Positions 14,040 through 20,270 of a DNA stretch of 24,994 nt are shown here, in pieces. Source of the DNA: a virus; the IMG/VR virus record IMGVR_UViG_3300010397_000084, positions 1-24,994 of that record. One strand, 5' to 3'. The notes under the pieces are model-generated. The model was not told the DNA's origin. It ran no database searches and saw only the letters and a list, made by a program, of their open reading frames with translations. A program made the position numbers and the translations under genes. The stretch's first letter is position 1; the number at the start of each line of letters is the position of its first letter.

Positions 14040-14493
14040 TGAGCGTGCTCCGGAGCAGGTTATGCAGTCCCGATGGGTGGACTTGCCAGGGCTTGACCCC
14101 TCCCCAGAGCAGACCGCCTTCCTGAAGGGCCGCGCAGACGATCTCGCTGCAGAACCAGCGGTTCTTGCTCTCGCGGATCGCCGGGACCAGGAAGCGAAAA
14201 ACGCCGGGGTAATCGTATCCGCACTTTCTTTCATCCAGGCAGAACGCCTCGCTCTTCCTCATCTGCTCGCGAGTGAACTCCAGCTCGATGAAATCCCACT
14301 TGCCCTCATCGAAGGCGACCTTCTTGAACCGGGTACCGCCGTCCTGGATGGAGGCGCTGTAGCACCAGCCGTCCGGGAATACCAGCTCGCAGTGAGAGTA
14401 AGGGCCTTTGGTGACCTTGCGAATCAGGGCGTCAAACAGGCCGGCAATGCCGGGGCGGCCGGTGTACTTGTAGAAAGCGACTTTCATGCTCAT
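14032..14493 (-). CDS. Permuted NlpC/P60-like (YiiX/YebB-type) cysteine hydrolase
   Basis: 153 residues with AGGAGG upstream of the ATG at 14491-14493. Candidate catalytic residues: His34 in GPYSHCELVF and Cys115 in RWFCSEIVCAAL. Here His precedes the C-S-E motif, the order of circularly permuted NlpC/P60 enzymes (YiiX/YebB-like), which cleave peptide, amide or ester bonds. No signal peptide is seen. It may help in lysis or act on envelope or host targets; the substrate cannot be read from sequence. It overlaps the predicted lipoprotein gene by an ATGA. Confidence 0.7.
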   Translation of the reverse strand: MSMKVAFYKYTGRPGIAGLFDALIRKVTKGPYSHCELVFPDGWCYSASIQDGGTRFKKVAFDEGKWDFIELEFTREQMRKSEAFCLDERKCGYDYPGVFRFLVPAIRESKNRWFCSEIVCAALQEGGLLWGGVKPWQVHPSGLHNLLRSTLNG

Positions 14494-15176
14494 AGTCCGC
14501 AGAACCTCCTGTAATCGTCAGGGTAGGCAAGGAGCCTTGACACACTGGTCTCGGCCGGTACCGCGCCATAAGCCAGGCGCAAGTACTCCTGCTCGATCTG
14601 GTAAAGCGACGGGCCGACCCGGTGATTCTCGGAGATGATGTAGGCGGCGAACTGCACGGCATTCATGCCGAGCTTCTGGCCGAAACCGGTCATGTATGCT
14701 GTGGCGGTCTTACCGTCCTTCATAAAGGTGATATCGCCCTCGCCGGCATCGATGGCGATCGCGGCCTGGTAGTTCTCCTCATAGACGGCAGCGACACCGC
14801 TGTTCTTTGTAGCTTTCTCCAGGGCGATGGCGCGGATATCCTGAATGTCGGCGATGATCTTCGCCTTCAGTCCGGGACACGCTGCGAGCACTGCAGCATC
14901 GGTGGCGGTACCGCCGTCATCGTCCCAGAGCTCCGTTCGCTTGACCGGGTCAACGCCGTAAAGGTCGAAATCGACGGGCTTATAGAGCAGCTTCTTAACC
15001 GTGGCCGGGTAGACCGGTACCGGGCCGGGATTGAGGGCGGACTCTTGCTTGCCGACTCCCTGGACCAGGATGAATTGCGGCGAGATCTGGTCGCGGACGA
15101 TGATCGTGTAGCCGGCGTAACACTCCTCACAGGAAGCGAGGCACAACAGGATGATGGCTAACAGGATGCGGTTCAT
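14490..15176 (-). CDS. Predicted exported lipoprotein, unknown function
   Basis: 228 residues with GAGGGAGAT before the ATG at 15174-15176. The leader MNRILLAIILLCLASCEECY holds a lipobox-like L-A-S-C at 13-16, so it may be a lipoprotein; A|GYT after residue 21 is an alternative signal cleavage site. The mature part has PATVKKLLYKPVDFDLYGVD, a helical region and YLRLAYGAVPAETSVSRLL. I do not recognise the family. Its place in the lysis-side cluster suggests an envelope role (such as an outer spanin-like or adsorption factor), but this is weakly supported. Confidence 0.6.
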   Translation of the reverse strand: MNRILLAIILLCLASCEECYAGYTIIVRDQISPQFILVQGVGKQESALNPGPVPVYPATVKKLLYKPVDFDLYGVDPVKRTELWDDDGGTATDAAVLAACPGLKAKIIADIQDIRAIALEKATKNSGVAAVYEENYQAAIAIDAGEGDITFMKDGKTATAYMTGFGQKLGMNAVQFAAYIISENHRVGPSLYQIEQEYLRLAYGAVPAETSVSRLLAYPDDYRRFCGL

Positions 15177-15183
15177 ATCTCCC

Positions 15184-15375
15184 TCACGGAAATGGGCAGC
15201 GCGGTGCGCCGCTCGGAATGATCGGCTGGCAGCCGTTGGTCGTGTAGTACATGGACTCGGGATCGGTCGGCCGGTAACAAGGCGTCAGAGGGCGGCTGTT
15301 GGCGATGGACCGGCTGATGAACAGGAACGCGAAGCTGACAACCAGGATGGCGACGCAGATCAGGGCGGTTTTCAT
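15184..15375 (-). CDS. Small single-pass membrane protein (63 aa)
   Basis: It starts at the ATG 15373-15375, which overlaps the stop of the collagen-like gene (ATGA). An upstream extension in the same frame is His/Asp-rich and is rejected. The N-terminal hydrophobic segment is MKTALICVAILVVSFAFLFI. A proline/cysteine-rich tail (CYRPTD, NGCQPIIPSGAPRCPFP) would lie outside the membrane if the N-terminus stays inside. Three cysteines in the tail could form disulphides or link to the neighbouring lipoprotein. Function unknown; a spanin-like partner is one possibility. Confidence 0.6.
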   Translation of the reverse strand: MKTALICVAILVVSFAFLFISRSIANSRPLTPCYRPTDPESMYYTTNGCQPIIPSGAPRCPFP

Positions 15376-16343
15376 TTGATCGTCACCGTCCCTGTGAAAG
15401 TCATGGTGTTGTCGCAAGCCACGCTGTAGATGACGGTGCCGGTGGAGCTGAGCATCTTGAACGCCGGGGCAGAGTCACTGGTAATGCACTGGCGCACCAT
15501 GGTGCCATTGCTATCAACCCACTCCTTGGCATTACCGAGCCGGTCCTTGACGCCGATTTTCGCGTCGGTGGCCTGTTCGGTCGGTCCCTGCTGGACCCAG
15601 GCGACGGCGCCGTCGGTGGCGTCATCGAGCGCACCCAGGACGGCGGACTGAGTTACGGAGGCCGAGGGACCGGGAGGCCCCTGCGGGCCTTGAGGCCCCA
15701 CCAGGTCAATGTATGTCCCCCATGCACCGGCCGCTTTCGGTCCGTAAAGGTGGGCATTGGCGGTGTCGAGATAGAAGTCGCCATCGACGCCGAGGCCGCC
15801 CCCCGGTGCCCCGAAGCCGTTAAGGACGGTTTTGCCGTCTAAGCCGTTAGTCCCGGCCGGGCCGGTTGCTCCAGTTGCGCCGGTTGGTCCGGCTGCGCCG
15901 TCGCGGCCATCGTAGACGTTGACGCAGGCGATCGGGATCTCGGGCTTATTGAGGATCTCGGCCACGGAGCCGGAGGCGGTCCAGTCGGCATTGACCTGGG
16001 CAGAACCGGTGCCAGCATCGGCCCAGGTGGTGTCGTAATCGGCAGTGCTGGCCTTGACCAGGGCCTGGCCGGTGGTGCCGCCTGGAGGTACGCCGCCACC
16101 TTCAGTGGCCGTGCCGGTACCAGGGATACCCTGCGGACCGGGAACGGCGATCTCGACGGTTTCGGTGCCGGTGACGTTGACTTCGGCCGTGACGGTGACA
16201 ACCTCGGGAGTGACGGTTGTGGAGATCGGCTGGACAGTGACCTCCTGACTCGGGCCGTTAACAGTTACGGATACCGTTTCAGCGACGGCGGACGACGCGT
16301 GCGCCGCCCCAACGAGAATGATGGCAAAGAGGAGGCGCTTCAT
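15372..16343 (-). CDS. Secreted collagen-like / tail-fibre-like protein
   Basis: 323 residues. The Sec signal is MKRLLFAIILVGAAHASSAV, then A-E (A-x-A at 19-21). A Thr/Val-rich beta stretch follows (residues 22-65), then collagen-like Gly-X-Y triplets in three blocks (GPQGIPGTG; GAAGPTGATGATGPAG; GPQGPQGPPGPSA). A GVPPGGTTGQALVKASTADY segment is like those in tail fibres. The C-terminal beta domain ends MTFTGTVTIK. Virion fibres are normally made in the cytosol without a signal, so export is the odd point. It may coat the cell surface or be an exported adhesin. Confidence 0.75.
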   Translation of the reverse strand: MKRLLFAIILVGAAHASSAVAETVSVTVNGPSQEVTVQPISTTVTPEVVTVTAEVNVTGTETVEIAVPGPQGIPGTGTATEGGGVPPGGTTGQALVKASTADYDTTWADAGTGSAQVNADWTASGSVAEILNKPEIPIACVNVYDGRDGAAGPTGATGATGPAGTNGLDGKTVLNGFGAPGGGLGVDGDFYLDTANAHLYGPKAAGAWGTYIDLVGPQGPQGPPGPSASVTQSAVLGALDDATDGAVAWVQQGPTEQATDAKIGVKDRLGNAKEWVDSNGTMVRQCITSDSAPAFKMLSSTGTVIYSVACDNTMTFTGTVTIK

Positions 16344-16798
16344 GGCCGGGTCACCGTATCAACAATCCGGATAGTCCCCTTCATGCGGTACTTGATCTTA
16401 CCGTCGGCGCCGGTCTCCATCAGGTCGTATGTGCCGGCCGAATTGGTATTGCCGCGGGTGGTGGCGTGGGTGAGCCATTAGCGCGTCTGCCCGGTGGCGG
16501 CGTTGACGACCGTCGAGGAGAAGTTTAAGAAAGGTGCTGTTGCGCCAGTCTTTTTCGCCTGCAGTTTGTAGCTGCGGCCGGTGAGGTTTTCCGGGACGCC
16601 ATCAGTCTTGAAGATCAGGTTGAGCTCATAGTCCTGGTTGGCGTAGATGAGGATATCGAAGTTGCCGACCGGGTCGAGGGCGAAGGCGCGGCCGGCCAGG
16701 AGACAGAGCGCCAGCACGACCAGGATAGCCACGACCTTGCGGGCGCGGTAGGCGATGACGAGCCAGAGGCAGGTGAGAAGCTTGGAGAGCCTGGTCAT
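16340..16798 (-). pseudogene. BppU-like baseplate/fibre-type protein with signal leader, split by an in-frame TAA
   Basis: One frame runs from ATG 16796-16798 (GGTGG upstream) to a TGA overlapping the collagen-like start, 153 codons, but a TAA at 16478-16480 interrupts it. Before the stop: a signal-like leader (VVAILVVLALCLLAGRAFA) and FDILIYANQDYELNLIFKTD, PENLTGRSYKLQAKKT. After the stop, still protein-like: NSAGTYDLMETGADGKIKYR and MKGTIRIVDTVTR. Together they look like an N-terminal BppU-type beta domain (YxLxLxF..DG..xLTG.....GxYDLxxTxADGK...). The stop either kills the gene, is a sequencing error, or is read through. A truncated 106-residue product could still be made. Confidence 0.7.
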
Positions 16799-16800
16799 GA

Positions 16801-17517
16801 TCACCACCTGTATTCCGCGCCGAACTGGAGCTTGGCGCTGCCGTCGGTGGAGAGGTCGCCGTTAGTGGACAGATAGACGTCCTTGAGTCGAAGGAAGTCC
16901 CATTTACCGTACACGTCGCCGCAGTAGGGCGAGTCATGACTCGCCCCTACACAAAGGCCGTACCTGATGCCGAGGGCGGCGTCGTTCCGGAACTGGAACC
17001 AGGGACTTTCCTTTTCCCGCGCCATGATCTGCGACTCTCCGGAGACCATGTCGGTAACGCTGACCTCCTCATAGCCATTGTCTGACTCGGGAAGATCGCC
17101 GGTGGCGGTTATCCGTAGATCAGCGGCCGGCTGAGTGCCCTCCGGAGAGGGGGAGGTCACCTCCGTCGGCGTTATTGTCGAATTTTTATCGGCAGCCAGC
17201 GCACCGGCGATGTCGCCACCCTGGAGCCAGTCGAGATCCAGCTTCTTGGCGATCGCCTTTTTGTCCAGGACGACAATGCCGCTCTCCGGACAGGCGACCC
17301 GGACGCGGTCAATGCCGGCGGTGCCGCGGATCATCGGAACCGGGTGGAACTGGTTCTGGGTGATGATCCGGTATTGAGGCATGAAGTACTGCCAGGCGGA
17401 GGAGGCAACCGCGAGGACCAGGAGCACCAGGAGAATGGTTCTTTTCCAGTCGACCTGCTTCGGGTCGGTGGTGAACCAGTCGCGCCAGTTCATGTCAGGT
17501 AGCAGGCGTTTCAACAT
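16801..17517 (-). CDS. Membrane-anchored lysis-region protein, unknown function
   Basis: 238 residues from ATG 17515-17517 with AAAGGAGG 6 nt upstream, which overlaps the end of the holin-like gene; a longer in-frame extension is rejected. After a short cytosolic part (MLKRLLPDMNWRDWF) comes one transmembrane helix (TILLVLLVLAVASSAWQYF, about residues 27-46), and the rest should be periplasmic. It ends DGSAKLQFGAEYRW, an outer-membrane-like beta ending. Residues about 190-200 (CVGASHDSPYCGD) are encoded by a host-type palindromic repeat. I do not recognise the family. Confidence 0.6.
   Translation of the reverse strand: MLKRLLPDMNWRDWFTTDPKQVDWKRTILLVLLVLAVASSAWQYFMPQYRIITQNQFHPVPMIRGTAGIDRVRVACPESGIVVLDKKAIAKKLDLDWLQGGDIAGALAADKNSTITPTEVTSPSPEGTQPAADLRITATGDLPESDNGYEEVSVTDMVSGESQIMAREKESPWFQFRNDAALGIRYGLCVGASHDSPYCGDVYGKWDFLRLKDVYLSTNGDLSTDGSAKLQFGAEYRW
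16924..16950. repeat. Palindromic repeat embedded in frame in a coding sequence
   Basis: GGGCGAGTCATGACTCGCCC (16927-16946) is a perfect 20-bp palindrome, flanked by GTA on the left and C-TAC on the right. The same type occurs at 1405-1424. It is read as codons within the 16801-17517 gene and adds a short Cys-containing stretch without breaking the frame. Confidence 0.8.
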
Positions 17518-17872
17518 TGTCGCCTCCTTTGACGGCCTTGTAGGCTGCAATGCCTTTATCCGCAATCAGACCGCCGGTGAAGGTGGCCACGAGAGCCAGG
17601 ATGAGATAGAGAAGTGAATCCGGAACCACCGGGAGCTTCTTTGTGACGACCGTAATGACGACCAGCAGCAGCAAGACGGTGAGCACTACCAGCATTAGGC
17701 AGACGCGCTTAGTGCTCCCCTGCTTATCGTTCGGGTCAGCCAGGACTCCACCGATCCAGGCGAAAAACGCCGGGAGCCAGGCCATGCTGCCCCGCTTGAT
17801 AGCCATGATGACGATCAGCAGCAGAAACAGGCTGGACAGTGCCAAGAGCGAAAATGCGGTGAAATCATTCAT
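17495..17872 (-). CDS. Holin-like membrane protein
   Basis: About 125 residues from ATG 17870-17872, which has GGAGGGACTC just upstream; the ATG four codons earlier would lack this. Three hydrophobic helices are visible: residues about 6-24 (SLLALSSLFLLLIVIMAI), 60-77 (LMLVVLTVLLLLVVITVV) and 84-103 (DSLLYLILALVATFTGGLIA). Small size, three membrane spans and the place next to the endolysin fit a holin, which opens the inner membrane so the endolysin can reach the wall. The family is not certain. Confidence 0.6.
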   Translation of the reverse strand: MNDFTAFSLLALSSLFLLLIVIMAIKRGSMAWLPAFFAWIGGVLADPNDKQGSTKRVCLMLVVLTVLLLLVVITVVTKKLPVVPDSLLYLILALVATFTGGLIADKGIAAYKAVKGGDNVETPAT

Positions 17873-17902
17873 GAGTCCCTCCATGCGCCGTAGCGCGGGT
17901 AT

Positions 17903-18541
17903 TTAAGCCACTCCGAGAAGAGCGACGGCTTTTGCGTAGAGTTCCTTGCGTTCGGCGAGGCCGTTGAGCCCGCCGTTGACGAGCTTGGTGCAGGCAACAA
18001 CGTCGCGCTTGTCGGCAGATGGGTTGATGTTCCTGCTGTCCCAGTACAGGCAGGCGGAGAGAATCCCTCCTTCAGGAGTGAGGATGTACTCCAGCGCCTC
18101 TTCGAGCGTCTTGCCGACAGCCCTGGCAAAGTCCATCAAGTTGCCCTTACCGGTGGTCTGCAGGGGGCCATGGCCGCGGAACTTGTAACCGTCGCCAGAC
18201 TCCTCGGGGCCGTTGCCGTTCCTGTTGGCGTAGCAGTTGTTGCCGATGGCCTCGGGGTTGCGTGCCAGCTTCAGGGCGAGAGCGTTGGGCACCTTGGGTT
18301 TTGCCTTGGAATCGACGGCGTAACGGTTTGGCCAGGTGTCGGCCAGGGCCTGGGCGGAGTAGTTGAGGTTTTCGATCATCTTGGTGAAACCCTGGCTCTC
18401 GGTGCCGGTCTGGGCAAGGAACATCGCGAGACGCACGGGATCGATGCCGTGTTGCGGGCAAATGGTAACAATGGCGGCCGCCCATTCGTCGGGGCGTTTG
18501 TTGCCGGGAAAGAGCAGGCTGAATTGATGGGAAGTGATCAT
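17903..18541 (-). CDS. Endolysin, glycoside hydrolase family 19-like
   Basis: 212 residues; ATG 18539-18541 preceded by CCGGAGGCTTT. Family motifs: LAQTGTESQGFTKMIENLNY (Glu48 the candidate catalytic acid; usually AHESGGF-like), YANRNGNGPEESGDGYKFRG, and HGPLQTTGKGNLMDFARAVG. These match phage GH19 (chitinase-like) endolysins that cut glycan strands of peptidoglycan. No signal peptide, so it would depend on the adjacent holin. It is the first gene after the early terminator and starts the late unit. Confidence 0.9.
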   Translation of the reverse strand: MITSHQFSLLFPGNKRPDEWAAAIVTICPQHGIDPVRLAMFLAQTGTESQGFTKMIENLNYSAQALADTWPNRYAVDSKAKPKVPNALALKLARNPEAIGNNCYANRNGNGPEESGDGYKFRGHGPLQTTGKGNLMDFARAVGKTLEEALEYILTPEGGILSACLYWDSRNINPSADKRDVVACTKLVNGGLNGLAERKELYAKAVALLGVA

Positions 18542-18566
18542 AAAGCCTCCGGATTAAATGAGTGTT

Positions 18567-18599
18567 GGTCGCTCCAGGGAGACGAGTCCTGGAGCGACC
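18567..18599. repeat. Perfect 12-bp inverted repeat in the endolysin leader
   Basis: GGTCGCTCCAGG (18567-18578) and CCTGGAGCGACC (18588-18599) pair perfectly around a 9-nt loop. The hairpin lies about 26 nt upstream of the endolysin ATG and would be part of its 5' leader. There is no T-run on either strand, so it is not an obvious terminator. Processing, attenuation or mRNA stability are possible. Confidence 0.8.
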
Positions 18600-18616
18600 G
18601 GGCAAAGGAGAAAACA

Positions 18617-18676
18617 ATGACAGGTCGGAATTTACCGGCTAAAGGCGGGAATAAATACTTGAAGCGGTTCAAATAA
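18617..18676 (+). CDS. Possible 19-residue basic peptide on the opposite strand
   Basis: AAAGGAGAAAACA-ATG is a strong ribosome-binding site and start on the plus strand. It is followed by MTGRNLPAKGGNKYLKRFK and TAA, then within 2 bp by the hairpin that also ends in T-rich sequence on the plus strand. No clear plus-strand promoter is seen. It may be chance, an antisense transcript, or a small regulatory peptide. Confidence 0.25.
   Translation: MTGRNLPAKGGNKYLKRFK
18659..18672 (-). promoter_or_regulatory. Candidate late-promoter activator dyad upstream of the endolysin gene
   Basis: Minus strand TTGAACCGCTTCAA, with arms TTGAA/TTCAA around CCGC. TAAATT follows 24 bp after the dyad and is a plausible -10, putting the dyad centre near -44, the place used by Mor/C-type activators in Mu. 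A matching dyad (TTGAACTGCTTCAA) precedes the protease gene at 7303-7316. Since mor is the last gene before this region, Mor itself may act here. Inferred only. Confidence 0.5.
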
Positions 18677-18710
18677 AAAAAGCCCCTGAACCGTGATGGT
18701 CAGGGGCTTT
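18671..18710 (-). terminator. Rho-independent terminator ending the early operon
   Basis: Arms AAAGCCCCTGA (18679-18689) and TCAGGGGCTTT (18700-18710). On the minus strand the stem is followed by an uninterrupted T-run that continues from GGGGC. It lies 40 bp after the mor stop and ends early transcription. T-rich sequence on the other side suggests it may also work on the plus strand. Confidence 0.9.
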
Positions 18711-18749
18711 ATATTTCCTTTGGAGTCGGGCTCCTTGTTCAAATTCGGC

Positions 18750-19154
18750 TTATCTCACAGGATCGGAAGGGGTGTCAAGTGTTTGTTCGAAGAGGTCCGG
18801 CTGGCGGCGTTTGAACTCCTCTGCTTCCACTGCGGCAATAATATTGTAAATCTGGCGCTCGGAGAGATCGAACTCGTGTGCCAGCTGAGCGTGATTGGTC
18901 CCGTTGAAACGCCGGTAGATACGGCGATGCAGCTCGGAAACGTGCCAAAGGTGCCCCTGGCCGATATAGATGGCGGTGCCCTTCGCGTGCGTCTGGATGA
19001 CCCCTATGGCGAAGTTGGCGCGAGTCTTGGCGGCGTCGGGAGTGTCCTGGAACTCGGCCACGTAACCCTCGGCAATCGCAGCGGCGAACTGCTCCAGCAC
19101 TTCGGTGAACTTGCCCCTCTTGGTGGTATCCACCCGGCGTGTTTTACGCGACAT
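18750..19154 (-). CDS. mor: Mor-type transcription activator
   Basis: 134 residues; ATG 19152-19154 after GGGAGG, overlapping the GemA stop by 11 nt. The C-terminal part has the Mor/C helix-turn-helix LAHEFDLSERQIYNIIAAVE; upstream is GTAIYIGQGHLWHVSELHRR, also typical for the family (dimerisation part). In Mu, Mor binds a dyad near -43 and turns on the middle promoter. No separate C gene follows here, so this protein may directly control the late genes from the dyads at 18659 and 7303. It is the last early gene, followed by a terminator. Confidence 0.85.
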   Translation of the reverse strand: MSRKTRRVDTTKRGKFTEVLEQFAAAIAEGYVAEFQDTPDAAKTRANFAIGVIQTHAKGTAIYIGQGHLWHVSELHRRIYRRFNGTNHAQLAHEFDLSERQIYNIIAAVEAEEFKRRQPDLFEQTLDTPSDPVR

Positions 19155-19671
19155 TCTGAACCTCCCTCTCCAGCCAGTCTTTAAGCGCCTTCTTGACGAC
19201 GGTTACCTGCCGATCGTTGAGCCAATCCAGGGCGTCGACTTTGGTCATCCGCTTCACGAACTTGCAGAGCGCTTTCTCGGACGGATCTTTGACTTTGCCC
19301 GCCTGGTGCAGTTGGATCCACATGGCGCGCAACATAACGCTCTGCGGATCGTCGGCGAGGCGGCGGGTTTTAACCCCTCCCGACCTCCCCTTGTCAGGGG
19401 AGGAGAAGGCCTTCCGACCGGGCTGATCCTCCCAGCCCAGCTCCTTGAACCGCTTGATGACGAGCTGCCGCTCCTTCCAGTCGAGATCGCCGGAGGAAGT
19501 GGTGCGCTTGTTGCTCACCTCCAGGATGATCGCCTCGTAACTCTCCTGGTTGAAGCTGGGCTTGTTATCGCCGGCCCATTTCTTGGCGATATGGATCTTG
19601 GCCAGCTCCTGGGTACGGAACTTGTCGGGGCCGATTTTGCGGGCTGGTTTCTTTGAGGCTGTTTTAGCCAT
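19144..19671 (-). CDS. gemA: GemA/Gp16-family regulator
   Basis: 175 residues. After a basic N-terminus comes RTQELAKIHIAKKWAGDNKP, SFNQESYEAIILEVSNKRTT and DLDWKERQLVIKRFKELGWE, the conserved GemA/gp16 core. The C-terminal part, with VDALDWLNDRQVTVVKKALK, fits the family's second helical domain. In Mu, GemA affects host gene expression and DNA topology and is co-expressed with mor, as here. Between the halves (about residues 87-100, SSPDKGRSGGVK) the sequence is encoded by a palindromic repeat and looks inserted. Confidence 0.85.
   Translation of the reverse strand: MAKTASKKPARKIGPDKFRTQELAKIHIAKKWAGDNKPSFNQESYEAIILEVSNKRTTSSGDLDWKERQLVIKRFKELGWEDQPGRKAFSSPDKGRSGGVKTRRLADDPQSVMLRAMWIQLHQAGKVKDPSEKALCKFVKRMTKVDALDWLNDRQVTVVKKALKDWLEREVQNVA
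19384..19403. repeat. Palindromic repeat in frame within gemA
   Basis: CCTCCCCT-TGTC-AGGGGAGG: 8-bp arms and a 4-nt loop at 19384-19403, preceded by AACCCCTCCCGA. This is the pattern of common chromosomal repeats (CTCCCCTTGTCAGGGGAGG type). It is translated as a Ser/Pro/Asp/Lys/Gly/Arg stretch between two conserved parts of GemA. Confidence 0.75.
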
Positions 19672-19674
19672 GGT

Positions 19675-19893
19675 TTAAGTCCTAGTTAAGATGTGCTCTG
19701 GATATATGCACTCGTCATTTTTAAAATCTAAATATTCACATTTACCGGTAGGAGCGCCTCCGAAGCCGGTAGCGACGTAGAAGCAGCAACCGAAAACAGG
19801 GGCCGCAATAGGACAGTCTGGATACTGCATGGCTACAACTGCGTGATTCGACTGATCTTCATTCTTTTTGAATTTGGCTGGGTCAAGTTTCAT
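19675..19893 (-). CDS. Small cysteine-containing protein, unknown
   Basis: 72 residues starting MKLDPAKFKKNEDQSNHAVV. Cysteines occur at CPIAAPVFGCC, GKCEYLD and DECIYPEH, possibly a zinc or disulphide site. It follows the frameshifted gene closely (ATG 5 bp after its stop) and precedes gemA. I do not recognise it. Confidence 0.55.
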   Translation of the reverse strand: MKLDPAKFKKNEDQSNHAVVAMQYPDCPIAAPVFGCCFYVATGFGGAPTGKCEYLDFKNDECIYPEHILTRT

Positions 19894-19897
19894 GACG

Positions 19898-20270
19898 TTA
19901 AATGCTCCAGTTAAAGTCCGTTACGTCCGCCCCTTTAAGGTCGACCACCTTGACGATCCGGAGGCGGTAGGTGGCGGGGAGGTTGACGAGCGGGAGGCCG
20001 TTGATCGGCTCCATGCTGACGATGGCGACGTGCCAGGCCTGTTCTGTGGCGTCGTAGCGTACGGCGCCGTAGTAGTTGCCCTGGACCTGGAGCGGGGCGC
20101 TGTCGTCGGTGTAGATCCAGGCGTCCAGGCCGTGGACCGGGGGGGCGCTGGTTACGACCAGCTTGGCGGCCTGCTTTTCTGCATGGAAGTACCCCCCCCC
20201 CCTCGATTTCCGGCAATCTCAGCTGATACCAGCCGCTTTCGTCGATTCTATCTACGTTCTCAGCCATCAT
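19898..20270 (-). pseudogene. Early gene disrupted by a +1 frameshift at an 11-G tract
   Basis: Starts MAENVDRIDESGWYQLRLPE and reaches a run of 11 G (plus strand C, 20192-20202). In the zero frame it turns into Arg/Pro-rich nonsense and stops at 19935. Dropping one G gives clearly protein-like sequence to a TAA at 19898-19900: FHAEKQAAKLVVTSAPPVHG, DAWIYTDDSAPLQVQGNYYG, AVRYDATEQAWHVAIVSMEP, then LPATYRLRIVKVVDLKG. The full product would be about 123 residues. The family is not recognised. It could be a true mutation, a sequencing error in the homopolymer, or a phase-variable or slippage-controlled gene. Confidence 0.85.

Noticed and set aside
13809-14234. Longer form of the DksA-like gene starting at 14234
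   Set aside because: The extra 65 residues overlap the hydrolase gene and are Arg/Ser/Ala-rich; the ATG at 14039 gives the usual short TraR/DksA length.
19431-19445. TTGAACCGCTTGA as a third late-promoter dyad
   Set aside because: One arm is imperfect (TTGA instead of TTCAA) and it lies in the conserved coding part of gemA with no gene start downstream.
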